Shown piece by piece: positions 8,765 through 16,599 of a stretch of DNA of 64,000 nt; position 1 is the stretch's first letter, and every line of letters begins with the position of its first letter. Location: assembly GCF_015082335.1 (NCBI RefSeq), contig NZ_BLRL01000004.1, forward strand, positions 186,001 to 250,000, in the 5' to 3' direction. The translations under genes were made by a program, and so were the position numbers. This DNA comes from Moritella sp. F3 (GTDB lineage Bacteria; Pseudomonadota; Gammaproteobacteria; Enterobacterales; Moritellaceae). Below the pieces are notes generated by a model. The model did not search any database. It was not told where the DNA came from and was given only the letters and a program-made list of their open reading frames with translations.

Positions 8765-9775
8765 TTATTTAAGGTTATTTGGCATTACTTGGTAGCCGAC
8801 CTCAGATTCCCACTTTAGTGAAGGTAGTGTCGCCGAGCGCTCAAAGCGAGCGATATCGCCATCTTCTGGGCTATAAATAATATCTGCTGTCATGGTGTTC
8901 ATTTGTGCGCCTATATAAATTACCTGAATGTTATCGCCGTTAGTAACTTCATGATTTGGGCAGGCATTGTTAATGGCTTGCAACTGTAAGCTTGTTAAAT
9001 CTGTAACTTCTTTTTGAGGGTTAAGTGCCGTGTTAGTCACTACAACAAGTCTTCTCATCGATTCCAGACCTAGCTTGGTACTATCGAGCAACTCGGTGGC
9101 TTCGGATTGAGCAAGGTTGTCTTCAACCGATGCTACCTGGCCATTATAATCAATCATTGCTAAGCAAATGTTGGATGCTTTTGCAGACAGGTTTGAATGT
9201 TGAAAACGGTTAACAAAGCTGATTTGACCTTCGCTTCTATGCTCATCAAAATCGACATTACCTTCGATAAATGCCACTGGTGGTTGACCGTCAATATCGG
9301 TAACACGAGGTAAAATTAATATGTGGCCAGCTTCTTCATTACCACCTGTAATTTGGTCTTTAACTTCCCATGGCACATTGGCATTTAAATCTGTAACCTC
9401 GACATCTAATGCGGTGTCTAGATTGCTATTTTTAATTTGGATACTATGGTCATTACCATTTTTCCATTCAGTTTGGAGCATATCTGCACGTGCTTCGGGC
9501 AAATCGGTTTTTATGTATTTTGTATATTCGCCGTTTTTGCCTCCAGCGGTCGGTAGGGCAATCGTGAAATTTACTTGTTCATCACGTAAATTGACGATGT
9601 TTAATCTTAAGGGGGTGTAGCCTGCGCGGATATCTTGTATGCCATCTTCAAAGATAACAGTGCTATTAGTATTCGGTGGTGTTGTTTTGTTGCTGTCGCT
9701 ACTACTTGAACCACCACATGCCGTTAGAAGTATTGTGCTGGTAGCGAGTAGTGTTAATTTAAATCTATTATTCAT
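8765..9775 (-). CDS. Putative lipoprotein, function unknown
   Basis: 336 residues from the ATG at 9775, chosen because it gives a normal lipoprotein signal (MNNRFKLTLLATSTILLTAC) with the lipobox LTAC; a further-upstream in-frame ATG adds 14 residues that would spoil it. After the Cys comes a Gly/Ser/Asn/Thr linker, then a beta-rich domain starting 'TVIFEDGIQDIRAGYTPLRL', reminiscent of DUF4397-like domains of surface lipoproteins, although I cannot confirm a family. The gene converges with the membrane regulator at 7278-8723 (41-base gap). Confidence 0.75.
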   Translation of the reverse strand: MNNRFKLTLLATSTILLTACGGSSSSDSNKTTPPNTNSTVIFEDGIQDIRAGYTPLRLNIVNLRDEQVNFTIALPTAGGKNGEYTKYIKTDLPEARADMLQTEWKNGNDHSIQIKNSNLDTALDVEVTDLNANVPWEVKDQITGGNEEAGHILILPRVTDIDGQPPVAFIEGNVDFDEHRSEGQISFVNRFQHSNLSAKASNICLAMIDYNGQVASVEDNLAQSEATELLDSTKLGLESMRRLVVVTNTALNPQKEVTDLTSLQLQAINNACPNHEVTNGDNIQVIYIGAQMNTMTADIIYSPEDGDIARFERSATLPSLKWESEVGYQVMPNNLK

Positions 9776-10120
9776 GTTACATCCCGTCATTGAAATATTT
9801 ATTACATATGCTTCCAAAACAGTTTATTAATACCAAGTACACTGGCCTGTTTTGAGATTGACGGCAGTTTATTGAAAATATTGTGAATATTAAAATCAAC
9901 TTAAATCAGGAAAAATCAATAAAGGTGAACTCACTGTAATCCTTTGATATGAATGCCAAATGCTTGAGTGTGAAGAGTAGTGAAGATATGTTTATGTTGA
10001 AATAAGGTATTTGAATGAGTAAGAATATTGAAGATATATAAAGAAAAGGTAAGGACTAGCGAATTATTACTGCGCCTCTTTACAGGGACTCTGATACGTC
10101 GCTAGCCTTAATGAATGCAG
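9776..10120. other. 345-base AT-rich spacer, no supported gene
   Basis: The promoter of the lipoprotein gene must lie here. Inverted CTAGCGA (near 10053) and TCGCTAG (near 10100) flank a 40-base loop just after the OmpA-like gene and may be part of its terminator. Nothing else is recognised. Confidence 0.4.
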
Positions 10121-10873
10121 TTAGAATTGCATGGCCATTTCTGCAGTCGTATTACTTGCTAAGTTATCGATAAACTCGACACTGACTTTACGGTCGCGTG
10201 GATATTGAATTAACTCTCCGAGTTCTGCACTCGCGAGATCGGCACCAAATGATTGCACCTGGATATTCAATTCATTTACGCCAAACGCAATCAGTTTATC
10301 TTGTACTGCGACAGCTCTTTGTTGCGCTAAATTTTCGTTTAATTCTTCTTTACCACTTGGGTCTGCATGACCTGACAATACGATACTGATGCTTGGATTT
10401 TCAATCAGGTAATCGGCAATTTGCATTAATCGTGCTTGATTGGTGTTATCGATCGCACTTTGATTTACTGCAAACAATAGGTCGAGTTGTAAAGCATCCA
10501 TGACCAGTTGTTGGTTTACTTCTTCAGTTTCAGAAATGTTTTGAATTTGTTTATCCAAAATCAAAACATCATGTTGCAGTTGATTATTTTGTAATTCACT
10601 GGCGAGTAAATCCTCTGTCATTTGCTGATTTTCAACCATCAACTGGTCAGATTCAATCGACTTATCCCACGTGTTATTAATCCAATCACCTGCAGCGACA
10701 CCAAGTACTAAACCAATTGGGCCGCCAGCAATGGTGCCGACGATAATGGTTGATGAAAATACGCCCGCCTTTTCCCAATTTGTTAGGGGTTCCTGTTCTG
10801 CTGCGTTTGCTGAGATGCTGGTACACGCCATTGACGTAATAAGTAATGTTTTTGCGAAGATTGATTTTTTCAT
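10121..10873 (-). CDS. OmpA-family protein, PdsO-like
   Basis: 250 residues from the ATG at 10873, which has AGGGAA seven bases upstream and gives a clean signal peptide (KKSIFAKTLLITSMACTSIS, cut after 'ANA'). Residues about 35-65 form a glycine-rich hydrophobic hairpin ('VGTIAGGPIGLVLGVAAGDW'), then a coiled coil ('ENQQMTEDLLASELQNNQLQ'), then a C-terminal OmpA peptidoglycan-binding domain with 'LSGHADPSGKEELNENLAQQ'. This order matches the sortase-associated OmpA protein PdsO as I remember it, but no sortase gene is visible here, so the PdsO name is tentative and the OmpA-domain call is firm. Confidence 0.82.
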   Translation of the reverse strand: MKKSIFAKTLLITSMACTSISANAAEQEPLTNWEKAGVFSSTIIVGTIAGGPIGLVLGVAAGDWINNTWDKSIESDQLMVENQQMTEDLLASELQNNQLQHDVLILDKQIQNISETEEVNQQLVMDALQLDLLFAVNQSAIDNTNQARLMQIADYLIENPSISIVLSGHADPSGKEELNENLAQQRAVAVQDKLIAFGVNELNIQVQSFGADLASAELGELIQYPRDRKVSVEFIDNLASNTTAEMAMQF

Positions 10874-11247
10874 GGTCAGTTCCCTTATTGATGTAAGACT
10901 GCTTAACAAGCTATGACTCTATTAAAGCAACCAATAAAGGCTTTTTACTGCCAACAAAATGACAAGTTAAGTATCAATAATGACGAATAATGACAATGCT
11001 CGAAAACATTAAACTTCAAGAAACTAAAGTGGATTAAAGTACTTTTCAGTGAGTTGGGATATGAAATTGAAAAATGCAATCTAGCTGTTACCGCTATCAC
11101 TCAATTAAAACCAATAAAAACAATGTGTTGTAGTTGTTGCTTACATTCGCTTACATTTAACTGAAAGATATCGTGTATGTTTACATTATGTTAATGGAGT
11201 TATTGCTCAATACGTTTGTTTTAATCCAATTTAGGTCATTATAAATA
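10874..11247. promoter_or_regulatory. 374-base divergent spacer with repeated TTACATT motifs
   Basis: It holds the promoters of the OmpA-like gene (minus) and of the tandem-HTH gene (plus). CTTACATT occurs twice in direct repeat at 11140-11148 and 11150-11158, and TTACATT again at 11181-11187. The motif recurs before the third winged-helix gene. The last 20 bases (CCAATTTAGGTCATT) are nearly repeated before the broken paralog at 13018. Confidence 0.4.
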
Positions 11248-12060
11248 ATGAAAAATAATAATCCCCCTCACTTCTCAACTGAACATTTACAAATTGGAGA
11301 CCGTATAAAATTAAGAATTAAATATATAAATTGCAGTCAATATGAGCTCGCACGTTACTGCAATGTCACTGTTCGCACTGTATATAACTGGTGTGAAAAC
11401 AAGTCAACCCCAGAGTTAAAGGTGATTACATTACTGTGCTTTAAGCTCCAATCTCATATCTCTTGGCTTATTACTGGACGTGCAGATCGACATCAATGGG
11501 TCGATGAGTTTCCTGAAGGTTTTTTTTATTTTCTTAATGCGATTAAAGAAATGCCTGTAGAAAGTAGGGGGAATGCGCTGCGCAGTGTTTTTGACATGGT
11601 TGTTAACTTATATACTCAGGTCAATAGTCGAAATAGTCTGTCCATAAGGAATATAGATAATGGTGTACCTTTAGATTTAAGTTATTTACAAGTTTATGAG
11701 CATGAAATACAAGAAGAATTGACATTTTGTGAACGATTAAAGTTACAAAAGAGACACTTTAATCTGTCAAATAATGCGATAGCGGTAGCTTGCAATGTAT
11801 CGGATAAAACGGTTTATAACTGGAGTATAGGAAGGTATCTACCTAGTCTTGAGTCATTACCATTACTTTGTAAAGTACTTAATGCAAACTTAACCTGGTT
11901 GGTAACAGGGGCTTGTGATGTACCACAATGGTTGAATGTAGAGCAGATTGAGTTTAAAGATATGCTCAATCAATTAAATAAACTACCGGTGAGGATAGCC
12001 CGCCAAGTGTTAAGACTTACCTCGATAATTATAGAGGAAATTCAAGACGCAGCGATATAG
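11248..12060 (+). CDS. Tandem helix-turn-helix protein (two CI-repressor-like HTH repeats)
   Basis: 270 residues made of two homologous halves. Repeat 1 (about 15-122) has 'VTVRTVYNWCENKSTPELKV' and ends its HTH with 'ISWLITG'; repeat 2 (about 158-264) has 'NVSDKTVYNWSIGRYLPSLE' and 'LTWLVTG'. The 'W-L-(I/V)-T-G' ending is typical of phage CI-type HTH domains. Each HTH is followed by a similar tail ('FFYFLNAIKEMPVESRGNAL' versus 'FKDMLNQLNKLPVRIARQVL'). Two recognition helices in one chain suggest binding to a double operator. No sensor domain is visible. It is followed after 182 bases by a stand-alone winged-helix gene, and the pair is repeated at 13018-14352. Confidence 0.8.
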   Translation: MKNNNPPHFSTEHLQIGDRIKLRIKYINCSQYELARYCNVTVRTVYNWCENKSTPELKVITLLCFKLQSHISWLITGRADRHQWVDEFPEGFFYFLNAIKEMPVESRGNALRSVFDMVVNLYTQVNSRNSLSIRNIDNGVPLDLSYLQVYEHEIQEELTFCERLKLQKRHFNLSNNAIAVACNVSDKTVYNWSIGRYLPSLESLPLLCKVLNANLTWLVTGACDVPQWLNVEQIEFKDMLNQLNKLPVRIARQVLRLTSIIIEEIQDAAI

Positions 12061-12242
12061 ATATGCAGATGAAAATAACTTCATTTTATATTTTTAATAT
12101 ATGGAATGAACTTTCTTTCGATCGTGTAATTGTGTTGAAACAACCGCCCATTTAATTAAAAAAAATTTTATTTGTTAAATAAAGTTGGTAAGGTTGTTGT
12201 GAGAAGTATGTTTTTTAATTTTATGATATTAGGGATAAATAT

Positions 12243-12590
12243 ATGCAATTAGAATCGAGTAATGCTGTTGGAAATATTAGAATTGGTGATGTTGAGATTA
12301 ACCTTCTAAATGGGATGATTAAACCCAAAGTATCACAGTATAAACTTGATAGAATCGGTAGAAGAGAAGTAAAAGCACTTAAATTATTACTTGATAATAA
12401 AAATGATATAGTGAGCAAGTTGATGTTAATGGACTTGGTCTGGGGTGAACAGATCGTAACTGAGAATTCTCTTGCCGTTGCCATGTTTAACTTAAGAAAA
12501 TTACTAAAAAAATACGATGAAAAAAAGCATTATACATTAGTGAATGTAAGCGGTTATGGATATGGAATTTATTCTAACAATCCTTTTTAG
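12243..12590 (+). CDS. Stand-alone OmpR/PhoB-type winged-helix protein, copy 1
   Basis: 115 residues, essentially only a Trans_reg_C winged helix with a short N-terminal extension ('GNIRIGDVEINLLNGMI'). The helix and wing parts are 'VSKLMLMDLVWGEQIVTENS', 'LAVAMFNLRKLLKKY' and 'VNVSGYGYGIYS'. There is no receiver domain and no membrane segment, so it probably acts through a partner. AGGGAT six bases before the ATG serves as ribosome site. Copies lie at 14005-14352 and 18306-18662; bases 12468-12574 are identical to 14230-14336. Confidence 0.82.
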   Translation: MQLESSNAVGNIRIGDVEINLLNGMIKPKVSQYKLDRIGRREVKALKLLLDNKNDIVSKLMLMDLVWGEQIVTENSLAVAMFNLRKLLKKYDEKKHYTLVNVSGYGYGIYSNNPF

Positions 12591-13017
12591 ATATAATAGT
12601 TTTTTATCCTGATCTTACTATATAGCATGAATAGTGACTCTATTATTACTAGATTATTCTTTAATTTTAAAAGTTGACAATAAATAAATCGTTACTAAAG
12701 GCTGACTAACTTTATATCTTATGATTATTGATAATCAGCTCACATTAATTTCAATTTCTTAACTTTAAAATGGTGCTCCTATGTGAGGTTATATTACTAT
12801 TACACATGAGTAATATAGAGTGTTTTACTCAACGTGTTAAGCCGGTTAAGTTAAACAATGCAACCTTAGTATTACAGCTATCATGTTAATTTTTTAACTC
12901 ATAAAAATTTAATACGTGCTTATATTCACTAGTAATATGCCATTTATTTTGTCATTCTATTAATAGATTTATTACAAAATAAGTTTATTTAGACCCAATC
13001 TAGGTCATTTATCTACA
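12591..13017. other. 427-base AT-rich spacer with two dyads, no gene
   Basis: No supported frame. Two perfect inverted repeats are visible: TGATTAT/ATAATCA with a 2-base gap (12722-12737) and TATATTACT/AGTAATATA with a 10-base loop (12790-12817). Either could be an operator. The end of the spacer (CCAATCTAGGTCATTTA) resembles the leader of the intact tandem-HTH gene. Confidence 0.4.
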
Positions 13018-13820
13018 ATGAAAAATAATAATCCGCCTCACCTTCCTGCTGAACATCTCCAAATTGGAGACCGTATAAAATTAAGAATGAATCATGTTAA
13101 TTGTAGTCGCAGTGATGTGGCTCGTCGTTGTAATGTAACAGAACGGACTGTATATAATTGGTGTGAAAATAAAAGCCACCTGAATTAAAAAATATAAGTG
13201 CTCTTTGTTTCACACTTCATTCTCACATTCCTTGGGTTATAACTGGGAGCATCAGTCAATATCAGTGGGTAGATGATTTCCCTGAAGGTTTTTTAGATTT
13301 TCTTCATGTTATTAAGAGTGTTTCAGTTTACAACCGAGGTCATGTACTACGTAGTGCTTTTGATATGATCGTAAATCTAAATGGCCATATAAACCTAGCA
13401 ACTAATAAAGTTAACACTGTTGATTTTTCGAAAGACAGAAAAAAAAACTATAAACATGAACAAAAAGAAGATATTTACTTTGATGAACGTTTTAAATTGC
13501 GAAAACATGATTTAAGTCTGACTAATAAGGATATTGGAGCTTACTGTGGTGTGTCTTCTAAGACTATATATAATTGGAGTATTGGAAAGTCATCTCCTAA
13601 TATCGAATTATGCCCACTTTTATGTGACATTTTGGATGCAAACCTTAGCTGGTTAATTACGGGTACTTGTGATATTCCACAATGGTTAAATGTACCTCAA
13701 GAAGAACTTAAAGAGATACTTTATCAATTAAATAAATTACCACTTAGAACTGTTAGCCAGGTTTTTAAATTAACGTCTTTAATCGTTCAAGAGTTCGAAC
13801 AGCTTGTTAGTGAAATGTAG
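13018..13820 (+). pseudogene. Frameshifted paralog of the tandem-HTH gene
   Basis: The ATG at 13018 starts 'MKNNNPPHLPAEHLQIGDRI', almost the same as the gene at 11248, and continues through the first HTH ('VTERTVYNWCENKS'). One base is missing at about 13177 relative to the paralog, and this frame stops at 13186-13188. Dropping one base restores homology without a stop ('PELKNISALCFTLHSHIPWV', then 'WVDDFPEGFLDFLHVIKS') into a frame that runs to TAG at 13818-13820. The second HTH ('VSSKTIYNWSIGKSSPNIEL', 'LSWLITG') is intact and could still be made from an internal start near 13365. It may be a decaying gene, a split gene or a sequencing error. Confidence 0.85.
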
Positions 13821-14004
13821 TGGCTTAATTTACAGTGTGAGTTTAATGTATCGTGCTTGTTGGTGAAAATAATTTCTTTTGTTGGTTTGAAATCAATGAA
13901 AATTATTTCCGGAAGTTTAAAAAAAAGTTTGTTTGTTAAACTAATTTAGTAGTATCCATATTGAATTTTTATTTAATATAAATGCTATGACGAAAGGTTA
14001 AAAT

Positions 14005-14352
14005 ATGAACTGTCAGCTTGAAAAATCAATTGGAAATATTAGCATCGGAGACGTTGAAATTAATGTTTTAAGTGGTGTAATTACAAATAAAAAAATGCAG
14101 TTAAAATTTGATCGCGTTGGACGAAGAGAGGTTAAAACACTTGAACTATTACTTGATCATGAAAATGATGTAGTAAGCAAAATTATGTTAATGGACTTGG
14201 TTTGGGGAACTCAAATCGTAACAGAGAACTCTCTTGCCGTTGCCATGTTTAACTTAAGAAAATTACTAAAAAAATACGATGAAAAAAAGCATTATACATT
14301 AGTGAATGTAAGCGGTTATGGATATGGAATTTATTCCAATAATTCTTTTTAG
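14005..14352 (+). CDS. Stand-alone OmpR/PhoB-type winged-helix protein, copy 2
   Basis: 115 residues, same architecture and length as the protein at 12243. Its N-terminal half has diverged ('GNISIGDVEINVLSGVI', 'RREVKTLELLLDHENDVV') while the last ~40 residues are identical in protein and, over 107 bases, in DNA. AAGG seven bases before the ATG is the likely ribosome site. It follows the broken tandem-HTH gene just as copy 1 follows the intact one, so the two-gene cassette was duplicated as a unit. Confidence 0.82.
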   Translation: MNCQLEKSIGNISIGDVEINVLSGVITNKKMQLKFDRVGRREVKTLELLLDHENDVVSKIMLMDLVWGTQIVTENSLAVAMFNLRKLLKKYDEKKHYTLVNVSGYGYGIYSNNSF

Positions 14353-14408
14353 ACATGAAGATCCTCTATCATGTAATTACTTTTGGATACAGGGTGTGAC
14401 TCTACTTG

Positions 14409-15143
14409 TTACCCCCCAATGCTTTCTAAGTTGAAAGATTTACAATAGAGAAACCCTTGGCAAAGGCAGTTTAATTTTGTAAGTTTATCATGTTGATAAT
14501 CTGATTCTATTCCTTTAAATATCAAACTTTTCAGCGAGTTATTTGATACGAAATTATATAGAGCTGAAAAGATAGAGTTGTTATTCATGTGGTTATACAT
14601 GAATGTTTTATCAATTTTAACTCTATCCCACATGATCATTTTTAATATATTAATAGGTATATCTTCTGATGTGAAATTATCTAACCATAACTCATGGCCT
14701 TGCTCTTTTAGTAGAGTGATCGAATGTCTTGCATCATTATTTAAAGTACTTTCAATAAAATTATTAATTTCAAATGCTAATTTAATTTTACTTAAAGATA
14801 TTATTTTTTTAATAAATTCATTATCAGATAATAAGCTGAATGGGCAATGTATTGATGCGATGATATTATCATGATTTATTATAGATTCATTTTTGTTTAA
14901 CGCCTCTATCTTAATTAACATTAACTCTTTAAAAAAATCATCAGGTATAGAATCGAAAAACCTTTCAATATTCACATTGTTTTTAGAGTTGTGATTGAAA
15001 TTAGAGGTTACTTCTAATGCAAATACCTTTCTATTTTTAGGGCTTACAATAGGTTGAGCAAGTAGGTCAAATTCTGCTGATGAATCATTTTCAATGTTTT
15101 TTATTATAACAGAATTATGATTTAGTGTTTTTATATAAGACAT
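14409..15143 (-). CDS. Degenerate EAL-domain protein, probably not a phosphodiesterase
   Basis: 244 residues covering one EAL domain from about residue 25 on ('DLLAQPIVSPKNRKVFALEV'). Aligned by eye with active EAL domains, several catalytic positions are lost: EAL reads EVT, the metal-binding Asn after the first helix reads His ('IHCPFSLL'), DDFG reads DNFT, and the AEGVE motif reads FKGIE. The Lys of 'RVKIDKTF' and Gln of 'CQGFLY' remain. It is therefore likely a c-di-GMP binding or protein-interaction domain, as in YdiV-type regulators (inference). Its ATG has AGGAG six bases upstream and overlaps the end of the winged-helix gene by 29 bases, so translation is coupled. Confidence 0.82.
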   Translation of the reverse strand: MSYIKTLNHNSVIIKNIENDSSAEFDLLAQPIVSPKNRKVFALEVTSNFNHNSKNNVNIERFFDSIPDDFFKELMLIKIEALNKNESIINHDNIIASIHCPFSLLSDNEFIKKIISLSKIKLAFEINNFIESTLNNDARHSITLLKEQGHELWLDNFTSEDIPINILKMIMWDRVKIDKTFMYNHMNNNSIFSALYNFVSNNSLKSLIFKGIESDYQHDKLTKLNCLCQGFLYCKSFNLESIGG

Positions 15144-15522
15144 AACCGACTCCTGAAAAATTTTTTATTAAAATATTACTTGATACTGACTTAATGAACT
15201 GCCTTAAATTATGCACAGTTACATTTAATGAACTATCTGTGACTATTCTGTTAGACCAGACTGTTGTTACGATTAACTCTTTATCTATTACACAACCAGG
15301 ATTTTTAAGTAAAAAATCGAGTAGTAACAACTCTCTTTTGCCCAATTTTTTATACTTTGATATGTCTAACTTACTGCCTATGTAAAAATACAAACCTGAA
15401 TGTAGGTTTAGCTCTACACAGCCTATCTTTATATATTCTTTGGTTATAGTCTCATAATCGTTGATAATCCCCTCCTTAATACATACGTGACAGGTGGTCT
15501 CCTTTTGGTATGTTGAATTCAT
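15115..15522 (-). CDS. Stand-alone winged-helix protein paired with degenerate EAL
   Basis: 135 residues. A Trans_reg_C winged helix covers about 30-132 ('ISKYKKLGKRELLLLDFLLK', 'VWSNRIVTDSSLNVTVHNLR', 'IKNFSGVGYVLYK'). It is related to, but more diverged than, the three copies on the plus strand. The N-terminus carries a CHVC pair of unknown meaning. No good ribosome site precedes the ATG at 15522. It is the first gene of a two-gene unit with the EAL-like gene; together they would amount to a split DNA-binding plus EAL regulator. Confidence 0.75.
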   Translation of the reverse strand: MNSTYQKETTCHVCIKEGIINDYETITKEYIKIGCVELNLHSGLYFYIGSKLDISKYKKLGKRELLLLDFLLKNPGCVIDKELIVTTVWSNRIVTDSSLNVTVHNLRQFIKSVSSNILIKNFSGVGYVLYKNTKS

Positions 15523-15827
15523 TTTATAGCAACTGAAATAATAATCATTATCAAATAATTATTATTTTATTAAATAACACTATTCTTAGTAAGATGTATT
15601 TCTTTTAGTAAAGTAATTTATTCTACGTGGGTGTGCGTATATTCCATCCCCATATGCTAACAATATGTCTGGATAAATTAATTAATATTTTTTTAATAAA
15701 ATATTAATTTTTTAATAATTCTATATTCATGTATAAAGCAATTTTTTTAGGTATTGTTAAATTTATTGATGTAGTTTTACATCTCGAGATAATTGAAGTT
15801 ATGTGATCTTATAGATAGGTAGTGATA
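15523..15827. promoter_or_regulatory. 305-base divergent spacer of the c-di-GMP locus
   Basis: It separates the winged-helix/EAL unit (minus) from the EAL-GGDEF unit (plus) and must contain both promoters. It is extremely AT-rich with runs of A and T. Near the minus-strand start, 15534-15552 matches the 19-base Fur consensus at 15 positions, ending in ATAATCATTATC. No other operator was recognised. Confidence 0.4.
15534..15552. promoter_or_regulatory. Possible Fur box
   Basis: TGAAATAATAATCATTATC agrees with GATAATGATAATCATTATC at 15 of 19 positions, the right half being exact. It lies 11 bases before the start of the winged-helix gene at 15522. In such AT-rich DNA chance matches are likely, so this is weak. 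Confidence 0.25.
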
Positions 15828-16598
15828 GTGAAGATTTTTTATTGTAAACAGAAAGATAGTTATGTGCTTTCTTTTAAGAAATACATTATCCGTAGTGCCT
15901 TTCAGGCGATCGTGGATACAGATGAAAATATAATTGGCTATGAAGCATTATCTAGAATACACATTGATTCAAGTAGGCAGCAGGTCAGACCTGATATGTT
16001 TTTTTCCCTTTTAATGAAAGAAGAACGTTATCGAGACGTATCGTTTCTCATTAATAAGTTACATTTATTAAGTTATAGAAAATCTAAATTGTTCTCTAAA
16101 GAGAAAAAAATATTTTTGAATTTAACACCGGATTTTTTTGAACGCATTAGGTATCACCATGAGATAGCTAATGATGTTAATAACATGCTTAAAGAATTCG
16201 ATATACTTCGATGCAATGTCGTCGCCGAAATTACGGAAGGGCATGCAGTTTGTAAAAAATCATTAGCGCTCGGCACTCAGTTATTATCAAAACACGGTTA
16301 TAAATTAGCATTAGATGATTATGGTGATGCAGCCTCTGATTTTGAACGTTATGAAATGTGTAACCCTGAAATAGTAAAAATAAGTCGAGACTTTTTTTTG
16401 ACGCAAAAAAAGAACCATAATTATGCAGAATTTAAAATTTTAATTGATACGTTTAAAGGTCGAGGTTCAAAGGTGCTGGTTGAAGGTGTTGAGTTATACG
16501 ATGATTATAAAATTTTGTTGTCATTAGGTATTGACTATTTTCAAGGTTTTTACTTTCACAATCCAGAGTGCGTCTCTCCTTGTGTTTTGGTGGTATAA
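15828..16598 (+). CDS. EAL-domain c-di-GMP phosphodiesterase (stand-alone)
   Basis: 256 residues from the GTG at 15828, preferred because AGGT lies seven bases upstream; a GTG at 15822 is the alternative. One EAL domain with the catalytic set preserved: EAL at 39-41 ('GYEALSR'), Asn in 'FLNLTPDF', Glu in 'VAEITEGHA', DDYG at 163-166, Lys in 'EIVKISRDF', 'VEGVE', and Gln in 'GIDYFQGFYF'. It should hydrolyse c-di-GMP to pGpG in the cytoplasm. No sensor domain or membrane segment is present. The next gene, a diguanylate cyclase, starts one base after its stop (TAATATG). Confidence 0.85.
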   Translation: MKIFYCKQKDSYVLSFKKYIIRSAFQAIVDTDENIIGYEALSRIHIDSSRQQVRPDMFFSLLMKEERYRDVSFLINKLHLLSYRKSKLFSKEKKIFLNLTPDFFERIRYHHEIANDVNNMLKEFDILRCNVVAEITEGHAVCKKSLALGTQLLSKHGYKLALDDYGDAASDFERYEMCNPEIVKISRDFFLTQKKNHNYAEFKILIDTFKGRGSKVLVEGVELYDDYKILLSLGIDYFQGFYFHNPECVSPCVLVV

Positions 16599-16599
16599 T

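Noticed and set aside
9321..9620. 99-residue frame opposite the lipoprotein gene
   Set aside because: It is antisense to a well-supported lipoprotein and its residue use (many Trp, Ser, Leu) is typical of a shadow frame.
10121..10873. Complete sortase (Pds) system
   Set aside because: Only a PdsO-like OmpA protein is visible; no sortase, Pds two-component pair or GlyGly-CTERM partner lies nearby.
16531..16599. Longer start for the GGDEF gene inside the EAL gene
   Set aside because: The added 23 residues are the out-of-frame reading of the conserved EAL end; the ATG at 16600 follows the EAL stop and gives a proper membrane start.
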